From assembly GCF_000336955.1 (NCBI RefSeq), contig NZ_AOLI01000014.1:232006-289882 (forward strand): a DNA stretch of 57,877 nt, in the 5' to 3' direction. The position numbers were made by a program, and so were the translations under genes. The first letter of the stretch is position 1. Each line of letters starts with the position of its first letter. Of the stretch, positions 27,539 through 36,904 are shown piece after piece. The DNA is from Haloferax larsenii JCM 13917 (GTDB lineage: Archaea > Halobacteriota > Halobacteria > Halobacteriales > Haloferacaceae). The notes under the pieces are model-generated. The model was given only the letters and a program-made list of their open reading frames with translations, did no database searches and was not told the origin of the DNA.

Positions 27539-28806
27539 GGCGACGACGCAACCTCCTGGGCGCTCGGTGCCGTCTCGCGTTCGAGGTCACGGTACATATC
27601 GAGGAGGTGCTCGGACTCGACAGCCCAGTTGTATTTGGTTTCGACGGCTTCGCGGCCGTTCTCACCCAGTCGGTCGCAGAGTTCCGGGTCGTCTGAGAGC
27701 CGCTGGATTGCATCGGCCATCGCAACAACGTCACCGGCGGGGACGACCAGTCCCGACTCCGTCTCGTCGACCACGCGTCCGAGTGGCGCGACGTTGGTCA
27801 CGATGACGGGCTTTCGAACCGCCATGTACTGGAAGAGTTTGTGCGGTATCGTGGTCGCCGTGTGCCCGTTGTCGCGGTGCGGGACGAGACAGACGTCACT
27901 CGCGGCGACGTACTTCGGCACGTCGTCGAAGGGAACTCGGCCGGTGAACTCGACGACGTTCTCCAATCCGAGGTCGGAAGTGAGACGCTCCAGTTCGCGT
28001 TTGTAGTCGGAGCCGTCGCCGACGATAACGATTCGAAGCGACGGGACGTCGTCGACGACGTGGGGAACCGCTTTGATAACCGTATCCAGCCCGCGGTGGC
28101 CACCGCCGAGGGTGCCGACGTAGGACACGACGAACTGGTCTTCGTAGCCGGGAACCGGGTCCGCCTCGCCATCGAACGTGTCCAAATCGACGACGTTGGA
28201 CACGACGAACACGTCCGAAGCGTCGGCACCACAGTCGTAGATGTAGTGGTCGCGGCCTTCGGGAACGACGGCGATGACGCGGTCGGCCCGGCGAACCGCT
28301 TGGCGTTCGATGCGTTTGAGGCGGACAATCGGCGTCGTGAGCCGAGACGCGACGTATCGCGGGTTCAGGAAGTTCTGCGGACTGTGACCGGCGCGATACT
28401 GCCGCACCGCTTCGGGCCAGTTCTCGTGGAGGTCCAGCACGACGGGAATGTCGTACTCGTCGCCGATGGCGAGGCCGGTGTTCGCGAGCGGGAGGTCGTG
28501 GACGTGAATCACGTCGATGCCCTCCAGTTCGACGAGTGACCCGGCCTCGTCGACCCACACGCGGCGAACGTCGGTGACGAGGTCGACGAGGCCGCGGACC
28601 ACACCACCGATTCCGCGGTTTACCTCGCTGTTAGCGAGTTGCCGACGGACGACGACCGACCCGTCGACCTCCTCGCGCTGTGGGCGGTCGTCGACGGCGC
28701 GCGAGAGAATAAACACCGTGTGCCCGTCGTCGACGAGCGCGCGGGCCTCCTTTGCGACGCGAATGTCGGTCGGGTACGCCGCGTCCAAGAGCATGCAGAT
28801 GCGCAT
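27535..28806 (-). CDS. Glycosyltransferase, GT4 family
   Basis: A 423-residue retaining GT-B glycosyltransferase, cytoplasmic or peripheral to the membrane. The N-terminal domain begins MRICMLLDAAYPTDIRVAKE, typical of GT4. The C-terminal domain has VVSYVGTLGGGHRGLDTVIK and, in place of the usual E-x7-E, HKLFQYMAVRKPVIVTN. HVHDLPLANTG and LDLHENWPEAVR resemble UDP-GlcNAc/ManNAcA-type transferases. It is divergent from the methyltransferase/barrel fusion gene, and the downstream methyltransferase-like gene overlaps it by 4 nt. Sugar donor and acceptor cannot be assigned. Confidence 0.93.
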   Translation of the reverse strand: MRICMLLDAAYPTDIRVAKEARALVDDGHTVFILSRAVDDRPQREEVDGSVVVRRQLANSEVNRGIGGVVRGLVDLVTDVRRVWVDEAGSLVELEGIDVIHVHDLPLANTGLAIGDEYDIPVVLDLHENWPEAVRQYRAGHSPQNFLNPRYVASRLTTPIVRLKRIERQAVRRADRVIAVVPEGRDHYIYDCGADASDVFVVSNVVDLDTFDGEADPVPGYEDQFVVSYVGTLGGGHRGLDTVIKAVPHVVDDVPSLRIVIVGDGSDYKRELERLTSDLGLENVVEFTGRVPFDDVPKYVAASDVCLVPHRDNGHTATTIPHKLFQYMAVRKPVIVTNVAPLGRVVDETESGLVVPAGDVVAMADAIQRLSDDPELCDRLGENGREAVETKYNWAVESEHLLDMYRDLERETAPSAQEVASSP

Positions 28807-29094
28807 TAGTCTTCACGGAAAATGGGGCCGCGACGATGTAAGGTATAGACACCTTGTTCCAGACTTCACGGCGTTATACAGCGCCTACCAGTCGGATGTG
28901 GCCGTTTAGAAGGTGGCGTCTCCGCTTCCGGTCCAAACAGTCGCCAGTCGTCTCAACGTCGGTGTATTGGTTCTCCGAGAGAGCGCACCGACGCGCGAAA
29001 CCGGTGATTTCGAGGCGTCGAGCGGGCGTATGCCGATTCATAATTATGCCTCTTTGCGGGCTTCATACAGGTCGAACACGCAGCCTTGCAAATC

Positions 29095-30930
29095 ATGCGC
29101 CACCATCTTCTCTCACAACGTGCGACCGCGACCCCGACCGCCCGCGAGCAACTGCTCGCGCGGTGGGTGAAACAACCGCCAGCGAGCCCGATTATACAAT
29201 ATCTCCGGGACGAGGAGCGAACGACCGCACTGAAACGCCTCGGGCGGCGCGACCGCGTCCTCGACGTCGCCTCCGAAGCGACCGTCACCGCCGGTATCGA
29301 CGCCCGCGAGGTCGTCCGCGTCGACTTCTCGCACGACGCTTCCGCTCGCGCCCGCGAGATACTCGGCGAGTCGGTCACGGAGTACGTCGTGGTCTCCCCG
29401 GAACGACCGACGATACCCTTCGCCGCCGGCGACTTCGACGGCGCGATATCAATCGGCCCGTACGATTGGCGCTTCCTCGACGTCGCGTCGCTGACTGACG
29501 AACTGCACCGGGTCGTCGCAGAAGACGGCCGCGTCGTCTTCTCGGTTCCCACACCGCGGTCGCCGTACGCGAAGACGCACCGAAACGTCCTCCAGTATTT
29601 CGACCCCGACGACGCGATGGACCTGCTCGCGCCGGGATACCACCCCACCGGCCGTGACCTGCTCTTCCAGTATCCGTACCCGCTTCACCTCGCTATCTCG
29701 AAGCTTCCCGACGCGGCCCAAGAGCGGTTCGTCGTCCTCGCTCACCGACTCACTGACGTTCTCACTGACGCCGACGCCGACGACTTCGCGTCGTATCTCG
29801 TCCTCGCGGGAGAACCGATACCCTACGCTCGCTATCTCGACGAGTCGCTGACCTGCCTCTTCCGTCCGATGAACGAAGCGGGGTTCTGGAACCACGAGCG
29901 CGCCCGAATCCTGCGCGCGCAGAAGTATCGCTTCGAAAACGGCCTGCTCACGTGGCGACCAGACACCCGCATCCACTGGCGCTACGCACCCTTTGCCATC
30001 ATGGGTGCGATGCGCTGGCGTGCGTCCGCCCTCGCCGACGACCGATACGACGAGCAACTTCGCGCCGAATTAGACGGGTTCGCCCGCGACACGAGCGACG
30101 ACGACACACTGGTCGAGATGCCGAGTTACGGCCTCGGTCCTCTGATGGTGGCATTCAGCGTCGCCGCACGGGTGTTCGAAGACGACCACGACCGATACCT
30201 CGACGTCGCACGGAGACTCTTCCAGCACACAGTCGAACGCGTCTCGTTCGACCACTCAGAAGACACACTCGTCCTGATGGGGTGGGCACACCTCTACGAA
30301 GCGGCCCCGACGCCCGACGTGCGCGACGCAGTCGCCGACGGGCTTCACGCCGTCGTCGAGCGACAGGCACCCGAGGGACTGTTCCACTTCGAGAACCATA
30401 CGACTCGACGCCATCAGAACCAGATGTACACGCTCTGGGGAATCGGGGCGGCCATCCGCGCGACGGGGTTGACCGGGTATCTGGAGGTGATGGAGCGCGT
30501 CCTCGACTACACCATCGAAGAGCGGATGTTAGACGACGGGGCGTTCATCTGGGAGGACCTTCCGGTCTGGAAGCGCTTGCGCCACGACGCGACGAAGCAC
30601 CTGCTCGACCGGCGACCGCCGCACTGGGATTTCCTCTACGAGTGTCACCAGACGTTCTTCGTCAACGCCGTGATGTCGTACTACGCCGCCGGGGGAGAGA
30701 AGAACTACGACGGAGAGGTCGGCGACGCGTTCGCGTGGATATACGGTCGCAACTCACTCAGTCTCGACCTCCACGACTACTCGGGTATCGGCGTCCCGAT
30801 GCGCTTCCTGACGCTCGGCGAACGCATGGACGTGGGTGACCAGATGTACAAAGGCTCCTACGAAATTGGCTCGTACATCATGGCGCTCTCGAACGTCCTC
30901 GACGGGGCGTTCGAGTACCGCGTCGGGTAG
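29095..30930 (+). CDS. Methyltransferase-like domain fused to a helical-barrel domain
   Basis: A 611-residue two-domain protein. Residues ~15-210 match the protein at 26714-27538 in order and sequence (QYLRDEER, DRVLDVASEATVTAGIDARE, SIGPYDWRFLDVASLTDEL, FSVPTPRSP), again without a Gly-rich SAM loop. Residues ~230-611 are helical with many aromatic/His repeats (MYTLWGIGAAIRATGLTGYL, WDFLYECHQTFFVNAVMSYY), like an alpha/alpha toroid found in glycan epimerases, lyases and hydrolases. ATG at 29095 was preferred to the TTG three codons earlier; TCATAATTAT near 29040 is the likely promoter. It probably acts on a surface glycan, judged from neighbours. No signal peptide. Confidence 0.75.
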   Translation: MRHHLLSQRATATPTAREQLLARWVKQPPASPIIQYLRDEERTTALKRLGRRDRVLDVASEATVTAGIDAREVVRVDFSHDASARAREILGESVTEYVVVSPERPTIPFAAGDFDGAISIGPYDWRFLDVASLTDELHRVVAEDGRVVFSVPTPRSPYAKTHRNVLQYFDPDDAMDLLAPGYHPTGRDLLFQYPYPLHLAISKLPDAAQERFVVLAHRLTDVLTDADADDFASYLVLAGEPIPYARYLDESLTCLFRPMNEAGFWNHERARILRAQKYRFENGLLTWRPDTRIHWRYAPFAIMGAMRWRASALADDRYDEQLRAELDGFARDTSDDDTLVEMPSYGLGPLMVAFSVAARVFEDDHDRYLDVARRLFQHTVERVSFDHSEDTLVLMGWAHLYEAAPTPDVRDAVADGLHAVVERQAPEGLFHFENHTTRRHQNQMYTLWGIGAAIRATGLTGYLEVMERVLDYTIEERMLDDGAFIWEDLPVWKRLRHDATKHLLDRRPPHWDFLYECHQTFFVNAVMSYYAAGGEKNYDGEVGDAFAWIYGRNSLSLDLHDYSGIGVPMRFLTLGERMDVGDQMYKGSYEIGSYIMALSNVLDGAFEYRVG

Positions 30931-30961
30931 GAGAGGAGAGGAGAGAACGCAGGTCCCGTTC

Positions 30962-31564
30962 TTACGTACCCACCGCCGACAGCCGCGCCCGAACGTCGGC
31001 AAGTGCCTCGACCGGTTCTCGCGAGAGCGAGTAGGTGTTTTCGGACCCGTCGGTCAGTGCGACCGTGAGTTCGCCGGCGTCGTATCCAATCTCGGAGACA
31101 GTGTCGTACTCGTAGCGGTGAGCGTCGGCACCGACCTCGAAGAACCGGTGGGCGAGGCTGACCGATGCGTCGTCGTGGACGACGAACGCGTCGTCGCCGA
31201 CGAGGAGTGTCGTCACCGCGTACGCCTTCGCGGGGCCGACGAACGCGAGACGCTGGTCGGCGGTGAGCACGGTGTAGACCGTCGCGTCCGCGTGTGCGTC
31301 GTCAACAGCGTCGAGGACCGCAGATTCGACGCGGTCGATTCCGGCGTCGAGCAACGGCTCGAACCGTCGGTCGACGTACCGGACGCCGACGGCGGCGATA
31401 GCTCCGCCACCGAGAATCACCGCCGCCCCCTGGAGCAGTTCGCCGAACTCGACGACGAAGTAGCCACCGAGAAACACCGCCCCGACGACGAGCCACTGCC
31501 ACTGCCAGCCCGCCGCCCACAGCGGTTGGAAGACGTCGCCGTCGAGCGTATCCCTACGAGCCAC
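30962..31564 (-). CDS. Membrane-anchored hypothetical protein
   Basis: A 200-residue protein of unknown function. The N-terminus has two hydrophobic stretches (~18-60: QWLVVGAVFLGGYFVVEF and LQGAAVILGGGAIAAVGVRY) followed by a soluble domain with PH-like or GRAM-like strands (AFVVHDDASVSLAHRFFEVG, YEYDTVSEIGYDAGELTVAL). The start is a GTG at 31564 (reads MARRDTLDGD); no ATG upstream fits. It is convergent with the fusion gene and 63 nt downstream of the VOC gene on the same strand. The domain assignment is weak. Confidence 0.65.
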   Translation of the reverse strand: MARRDTLDGDVFQPLWAAGWQWQWLVVGAVFLGGYFVVEFGELLQGAAVILGGGAIAAVGVRYVDRRFEPLLDAGIDRVESAVLDAVDDAHADATVYTVLTADQRLAFVGPAKAYAVTTLLVGDDAFVVHDDASVSLAHRFFEVGADAHRYEYDTVSEIGYDAGELTVALTDGSENTYSLSREPVEALADVRARLSAVGT

Positions 31565-31627
31565 GACGTCGCCTCCGTCTCCGGGTCGTCCTCGCTGTTC
31601 GGATTCGGGTCGGCGCGACGTTGCCGT

Positions 31628-32047
31628 TCATGCGTCGAGCAGTTCGACGAGGTTCCCTTCCGGGTCGCGGACGAACGCGATTCGCGTCCCGCTTTCTGTG
31701 GTCTGTGGCTCGCTGAGCGTTTCGACGTGTGCCGGGAACTGGTCGACGACGGCGTCGACGTCGTCCACGGAGAGGCCGAGGTGTGCAGCGCCCGGGCGGT
31801 TGAGAGATGCGTCCGGCAGCGACTCGCCTTCGGGGTCGTATTCGACGAGTTCGACTCGGACGTCGCCGCCGTCGAGGTGGGCGAATCGGCCGGTCGCGTT
31901 CGGAACGTCGACGGCAGTCGAGAACGCCTCACCCGACACGGAGAACGTGTCGAGGACCGAGAGACCGAGCACGTCGCGATAGAATTCGAGTGTGCGGTCG
32001 AGGTCCTGAACCGTGATACCGACGTGATGTGCACGAAGGCTGGCCAT
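31628..32047 (-). CDS. Glyoxalase/VOC-family protein
   Basis: A 139-residue single-domain vicinal-oxygen-chelate protein. The metal ligands expected in glyoxalase I-like folds are present: His8 (RAHHVGITVQDLD), Glu in DVRVELVEYD, His in PGAAHLGLSV and Glu in GNLVELLDA. EFYRDVLGLS is the family signature. It could act as lactoylglutathione-lyase-like enzyme, a fosfomycin-type detoxifier or a dioxygenase; sequence does not decide. ATG at 32047 (MASLRAHH). It is divergent from the large PGF-CTERM gene. Confidence 0.9.
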   Translation of the reverse strand: MASLRAHHVGITVQDLDRTLEFYRDVLGLSVLDTFSVSGEAFSTAVDVPNATGRFAHLDGGDVRVELVEYDPEGESLPDASLNRPGAAHLGLSVDDVDAVVDQFPAHVETLSEPQTTESGTRIAFVRDPEGNLVELLDA

Positions 32048-32305
32048 AGCTGGTCTGCGTGCGACACCCGCAAAATCGCTTCGCTCGGGAGACGCACACG
32101 AGGAAGCAGTCGGCCAAAACGTGACCAGCGTTCGGGGACGGACACCGATTCGAAGTGGCCGAAGCAGGTCGGATACCCCCGAGATAGAACGGTCTCGATG
32201 CCTGACTGTCAGCATATGTATTGAATTAATGTATCACATTTTCTGAGCGGAATAGAAGTGCCGTCGTTCGATTTCGTCGGACGACCCGGGTTCTGTCTCT
32301 CTAAC

Positions 32306-32312
32306 TATACGA
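32306..32312 (+). promoter_or_regulatory. TATA-like element of the PGF-CTERM gene
   Basis: ACTATAC on the plus strand lies about 33 nt before the ATG at 32343, which implies a leader of fewer than ten nt. Confidence 0.4.
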
Positions 32313-32342
32313 GACGAGCGTCATTGTCGTTGTATTTACACC

Positions 32343-35300
32343 ATGCGTCCTCTCGGCAGTCATGTCCGACCGACACGAATTGTCCTCGCGGTTTTCATGG
32401 TCCTCGTCGTCGTCTCGGGTGACGCAGCGCTCTTCGTCCAACCGGCGTCGGCGGCGTCCGGGTGGGCGATGGAAGACGACGATTTCCGCGAAGAGACGGT
32501 GCTCTCGGGACTCTCCCAACCGATGATGGTCGAGTTCCTCCCCGACGGTCGGATGCTCGTCCTCGAAAAGGCCGGGAAGATGTACATCGCCGACCCGGAG
32601 ACGGGCGAAAAGCAGGTCTACATGGACCTCACATCGCAGACCGAGTCCGGTGGTGAACGCGGCCTCCTCGATATCGCGTTGGACCCGAACTTCGAGTCGA
32701 ACGGCTACTTCTACGTCTTCTATAGCCCCACCGAAGGCGAGACGAAAGACCGCATCGCTCGGTTTACACACCGCGAGAACGCCGGTGGCCTCACCAGCCG
32801 CGGCGACAAATCGACCGAGAAGCTCATCTGGCAGCACAACCGCAAGTGGGGCTGGAACGCCTACCATCACGGTGGCGGCCTCGACATCGGCCCCGACGGC
32901 AAACTCTACCTGACGACCGGCGAGTTGTTCAACGGCGACTTCTCGCAGGACCTCGACGAGGCGGCGGGGAAGATTATCCGCGTCAACCGCGACGGCTCGG
33001 TGCCCAGCGACAACCCGTATGCCGACGCGAGCAACCCCACAACTCGATACATCTGGGCGCGGGGGCTTCGGAACCCCTATCGCTCGTTCTGGGACGACGG
33101 AACCCACTACATCGGCGAGGTCGGTGGCAACGACCGCGACGTTGCGCAAGAAGACCTCCACATCGGCCGGAAAGGCGCGAACTACGGGTGGCCGAACTGC
33201 GAAGGCAACTGCGAAGACCCCGCCTACGACGACCCGCTCTACACGTACCCACACGACCCCGAGGTCGGCGGGTCGATTACGGCCGGCTTCGTCTACCACG
33301 GAGACCAGTTCCCTGCGACGTACGACGACGACATCTTCATCGGCGACTACGCGCAGGGCTGGATTAAGGCGCTGAACGTCGGGTCGAACGGCGACGTGAC
33401 CGACGTGACCAACTTCCACCGAAACGCCGGTGCTGTGGTCGCACTCCAAGAAGGCCCGGACGGGTCGCTCTACTACGTCCAAATTGTCTCGCCGCCGACC
33501 TACGAGACGGGGTCCGTCAAGCGCATCACCTACGAAGGCTCGACCGGGAACAGCGCCCCGAATATCACGAGCGCGACGGCTAACACGTCGTCTGGGGAAA
33601 CCCCGCTGACAGTCTCCTTCGACGGCAGTGCAACAGACGCCGACGGGGACGACCTCACCTACACGTGGCGATTCGGTGATGGGGCCTCGGCGACGGGCGC
33701 GTCGATCAGTCACACCTACGACACGAGTGGGCAGTTCGACGCGGTCCTCGAAGTGTCCGACGGCACGACGACAGCGACGTCGAACCCGATTCGAATTTCG
33801 GCCGGGAACGCGCCCACGGCGACCATCGAGACACCGGACGACGGCACCGTCTTCCGCGCCGGAGAGCACATCAACTTCAGCGGCAGTGCAACAGACGCCG
33901 AAGACGGCACGCTCGACCCGTCGATGCTCGAATGGACGGTCGTCTTCCTCCACGACGACCACACCCACCCGGTTCTCGGGCCTGTAAACGGCTCCGGCGG
34001 CGAGGTTCACGTCGAGGAGAGCGGCCACGACTACAGCGGCGACACCGGCTACCGAATCACGCTGAAAGCGACCGACTCGGATGGGATACCCGACACCGAC
34101 GTGGTGACGCTCCAGCCCGACAAGGTCGACGTGACACTGGAAACGTCCCCCACCGGCTTGACGGTCGACCTCGACCAAATTCCGCGCGAGACGACCTACG
34201 TCGCGGATACACTCGTCGGGTTCAAGCACACCGTCGAAGCGCCCGAAGCACAGTGTGTCGCCGGAACGCGATACGAATTCGACTCGTGGTCCGACGGGGG
34301 CGAGCGCCAGCACACCCTGACCGTTCCGGACAGCGACCACACTCTGACCGCGACGTACACCGCAAACGGGTCCTGTGAGTCGCTTCCGAGTGACGGTCTC
34401 GTCGCTCACTTCGAGACCGAAAGCGGGGTCGTGACCGACGGCGACGCCGTCACGGCGTGGACAGACCAGTCCGAAAGTGGCAACGACCTCACTGCTGTCG
34501 GGTCCCCCACGCTCGTCTCGGATATCGCCAACGGCCGCGACGTGGTCCGGTTCGACGGCACCGGCGACGCCCTCGAACGCGTGGGGGGACTGACACTTCC
34601 GACCGGCGAATCGGACAGGACGGTCTTCTTCGTCGCCGACTACCGCGAGGGCGGCTTCGGTGGTGTCTCGTGGGGCGCACCGCAGCACAACCGTGCCTTC
34701 GGCCTCGTCGCCGACGCGAACGGCGACTTCGCAGTGCAAGGCTGGGGCAGTGGCAACGACTTCAGTTCCGGCGTCGACGCGGTCGGCTCCGAGATGGTCG
34801 TCCAGTCTGCGACGGTCCAATCGGGCGAACTGACCCACTACAAAGACGGTGTCGCCATCGACTCGGCGACACACACCTTCGACACGGCCGATGACCAGTT
34901 GGTCGTCGGTGCCGAGATGACACCGCCACCGTATCTCGACATGGACGTCGCGGCACTCGTCGTCTACGACCGCGCGCTCTCGGCGACCGAACGCCAGCAG
35001 GTCGAAGCCTATCTCGAAGACCGCTACCTCGGGGACGAACCCGAACCGGGGCCGAGTGTCGATATCACGAGTCCCGACGACGGCGCGACCATCACGGGGT
35101 CAAACGTAACCGTCTCGTGGAACGCGACAAGCCGGGTCGAAGGCGACCACGTCCACCTCACGCTCGACGACGCGAGCACCCACACGACGGTGCTGGAACT
35201 CGATGGCTCGCACACGTTTACCGACCTCTCACCCGGGGCGCACACCGTCCGAGTCGCGGTCGCCTCGGCGGGCCACGAGGCCTACCAGAACCCCGAAGCG

Positions 35301-36266
35301 AACGAGACGGTTTCGTTCGACGTGGTCGAGGGGGACTCGTCTGGTGACGGGACTGGCGACTCACCCGGAGACGGCACTGACACCGGTACTGACAACTCGA
35401 CCGATAGCGGGGCTGACGGTGGAACAGCGGATGAGCCGACGACCGACGAGTCGCCAGCGACCGACGGCACAGGGGGGGAGGAAGATAGCACGTCAGACGA
35501 GGGAGATAGTGGAAACTCCGCCGGTGAAAGTAGCAGTAGCAGCAGTGGAGGAAGCAGCGGTGGCTCCGCGAACAGTGGAGGGAGCAGTAGTTCATCCAGC
35601 GGTGGGAGCAGTAGTAGCTCCTCCAGCAGCGGTGGCAGTGGAAGTAGCGATAGCTCGTCGTCAGCGTCTGAAACGGCCGAATCCCAGTCAGAACCGAGCC
35701 CAACCATCGACGCGAACACGAGCGTCGGCGAAGTCGCGCTCGGCGAGAACATCTCCGTCGTCGCCACGGTCCGAAACACCGGCGACGCGCCCACCGAAGT
35801 CAGTCTCGACCTCCAGTTGAACGGCACGGTCGTCACGACCGAGACGGTACAGGTCGCTGGCGGCGAGGAGACGATGGTCGAACTGTCCTACGCACCCGAC
35901 GAACCCGGAGAATACGCCGTCTCGGTCGGTGACTCCTTCGCCGGGACGGTCGTCGTGAACAGCCACAACCCAGCGATTCCCGACAACGGACGCAACGCTA
36001 TCGGCGTCAGCGACGATACCGACAGTGTAAGCGACGACGACAGCGGCGCAAAGCGAGCCACGGGAGACGCGGAAGCGACCAGTATCGACAGCGACGAACC
36101 GACGGCCGAAAACGGAGTCGCAGGTGGAAGCGACCGGGTCGAAGACACCGACGCGAGCGAGCAGCGCACCGAAACGCAGACGCCCGGATTCGGGGTCTTA
36201 GGAGCGATTTTGGCGCTGCTCGTGGTCGCGCTCGGTGGTGCAGCAGCGGTCCGAAAGCGGCACTGA
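32343..36266 (+). CDS. Large secreted sugar-dehydrogenase-like protein with PGF-CTERM anchor
   Basis: A 1307-residue surface protein. Signal peptide ~1-38; residues ~48-397 form a PQQ-type glucose/sorbosone dehydrogenase beta-propeller (GERGLLDIALDPNFESNGYF, HHGGGLDIGPDGKLYLTTGE, RNPYRSFWD). A PKD domain (~404-489, TYTWRFGDGASATG), an Ig-like/repeat segment, a LamG-like domain (~679-898), another Ig-like domain (~902-995), a long Ser/Gly/Asp/Thr linker, a CARDB-like domain (~1119-1206) and a C-terminal tripartite sort signal (TPGFGVLGAILALLVVALGG then RKRH) follow. The PGF motif marks it for archaeosortase-type processing and lipid anchoring. An oxidoreductase role on external sugars is inferred from the propeller. 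Confidence 0.9.
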   Translation: MRPLGSHVRPTRIVLAVFMVLVVVSGDAALFVQPASAASGWAMEDDDFREETVLSGLSQPMMVEFLPDGRMLVLEKAGKMYIADPETGEKQVYMDLTSQTESGGERGLLDIALDPNFESNGYFYVFYSPTEGETKDRIARFTHRENAGGLTSRGDKSTEKLIWQHNRKWGWNAYHHGGGLDIGPDGKLYLTTGELFNGDFSQDLDEAAGKIIRVNRDGSVPSDNPYADASNPTTRYIWARGLRNPYRSFWDDGTHYIGEVGGNDRDVAQEDLHIGRKGANYGWPNCEGNCEDPAYDDPLYTYPHDPEVGGSITAGFVYHGDQFPATYDDDIFIGDYAQGWIKALNVGSNGDVTDVTNFHRNAGAVVALQEGPDGSLYYVQIVSPPTYETGSVKRITYEGSTGNSAPNITSATANTSSGETPLTVSFDGSATDADGDDLTYTWRFGDGASATGASISHTYDTSGQFDAVLEVSDGTTTATSNPIRISAGNAPTATIETPDDGTVFRAGEHINFSGSATDAEDGTLDPSMLEWTVVFLHDDHTHPVLGPVNGSGGEVHVEESGHDYSGDTGYRITLKATDSDGIPDTDVVTLQPDKVDVTLETSPTGLTVDLDQIPRETTYVADTLVGFKHTVEAPEAQCVAGTRYEFDSWSDGGERQHTLTVPDSDHTLTATYTANGSCESLPSDGLVAHFETESGVVTDGDAVTAWTDQSESGNDLTAVGSPTLVSDIANGRDVVRFDGTGDALERVGGLTLPTGESDRTVFFVADYREGGFGGVSWGAPQHNRAFGLVADANGDFAVQGWGSGNDFSSGVDAVGSEMVVQSATVQSGELTHYKDGVAIDSATHTFDTADDQLVVGAEMTPPPYLDMDVAALVVYDRALSATERQQVEAYLEDRYLGDEPEPGPSVDITSPDDGATITGSNVTVSWNATSRVEGDHVHLTLDDASTHTTVLELDGSHTFTDLSPGAHTVRVAVASAGHEAYQNPEANETVSFDVVEGDSSGDGTGDSPGDGTDTGTDNSTDSGADGGTADEPTTDESPATDGTGGEEDSTSDEGDSGNSAGESSSSSSGGSSGGSANSGGSSSSSSGGSSSSSSSSGGSGSSDSSSSASETAESQSEPSPTIDANTSVGEVALGENISVVATVRNTGDAPTEVSLDLQLNGTVVTTETVQVAGGEETMVELSYAPDEPGEYAVSVGDSFAGTVVVNSHNPAIPDNGRNAIGVSDDTDSVSDDDSGAKRATGDAEATSIDSDEPTAENGVAGGSDRVEDTDASEQRTETQTPGFGVLGAILALLVVALGGAAAVRKRH

Positions 36267-36372
36267 GGTCTCCGGACGCTCACCCGCCGAACTTCGTACA
36301 GTCTTTACCTCCCGAGCACCCGTCTCCGGGTACGATGGACGCTCCGCACGCACGAACCGAGGAGGGCCGACG

Positions 36373-36741
36373 ATGAGCGAAGCAATCGTCGAATCACTCC
36401 CGCCGACGGCGGTCCCAGCGTCGTTCGTAGACGAGCTCGAAGCGAACGAGGCAATCCAGCAGGCCGTCGCCGTACGCGGCTACAACCTCGAACGCGACGG
36501 TGAGACGGTGAAGCACGCCTACCAACTGGTGGTGAACGTCCGCGGGAAGTACATCCTCGGGCTCCACCTCTCGAACGGCGAGTGGCGAATCGTCTTCGAC
36601 ACGCGTGACCACCCAGAACTGGCACAGGAAGGGCCGGAAGCCGCCTACAAAGAGGTTCACGACGCCCTCTACGAGCGCGCTCCTTCGGACGCCGAAATCG
36701 ACTTCGAATCGACGCCGCAATTCTGGCACGCGCCGCAGTAG
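36373..36741 (+). CDS. Small hypothetical protein with Shine-Dalgarno site
   Basis: A 122-residue acidic soluble protein (MSEAIVESLPPTAVPASFVD ... TPQFWHAPQ) of unknown function. Strands YQLVVNVRGKYILGLHL and EWRIVFDTRDH give it a compact alpha/beta look. The ATG at 36373 is preceded by GGAGG (36361-36365) at 7-nt spacing, a strong Shine-Dalgarno that is uncommon in this mostly leaderless genome, so it may be translated from a leadered or readthrough mRNA starting upstream. A T6 tract follows the stop. Confidence 0.7.
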   Translation: MSEAIVESLPPTAVPASFVDELEANEAIQQAVAVRGYNLERDGETVKHAYQLVVNVRGKYILGLHLSNGEWRIVFDTRDHPELAQEGPEAAYKEVHDALYERAPSDAEIDFESTPQFWHAPQ

Positions 36742-36748
36742 CTTTTTT
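36742..36748 (+). terminator. T-tract terminator after the small hypothetical gene
   Basis: GCTTTTTTCG directly follows the stop codon TAG. A T-rich tract alone is enough for archaeal RNA polymerase termination. Confidence 0.5.
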
Positions 36749-36790
36749 CGACCGATACCGTCGATGCGTCTTCGGGGAGAAGGAAAGACG

Positions 36791-36819
36791 CCACCTGCCA
36801 CCGTCCGGCAGTAAGGTGG
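36791..36819. other. Hairpin upstream of the phosphodiesterase-fold gene
   Basis: CCACCT (36791-36796) pairs with AGGTGG (36814-36819), and TGCC/GGCA extend it inwards. It may belong to termination of the preceding unit; no function is shown. Confidence 0.35.
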
Positions 36820-36904
36820 TGGTTTACGTCGAACGGGCGTCGTTAGGCGCTCTATGCTTAATCCACTCTCTCACGTTCGTCTAGCCGATTGAACGGTGTC
36901 CTTC

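Noticed and set aside
30836..32224. 462-codon open frame across the hypothetical and VOC genes
   Set aside because: Antisense to two supported genes, no domains.
32301..34874. 857-codon open frame antisense to the PGF-CTERM gene
   Set aside because: Caused by high GC and codon bias of the coding strand; no family motif, and the sense frame has clear domains, signal peptide and sort signal.
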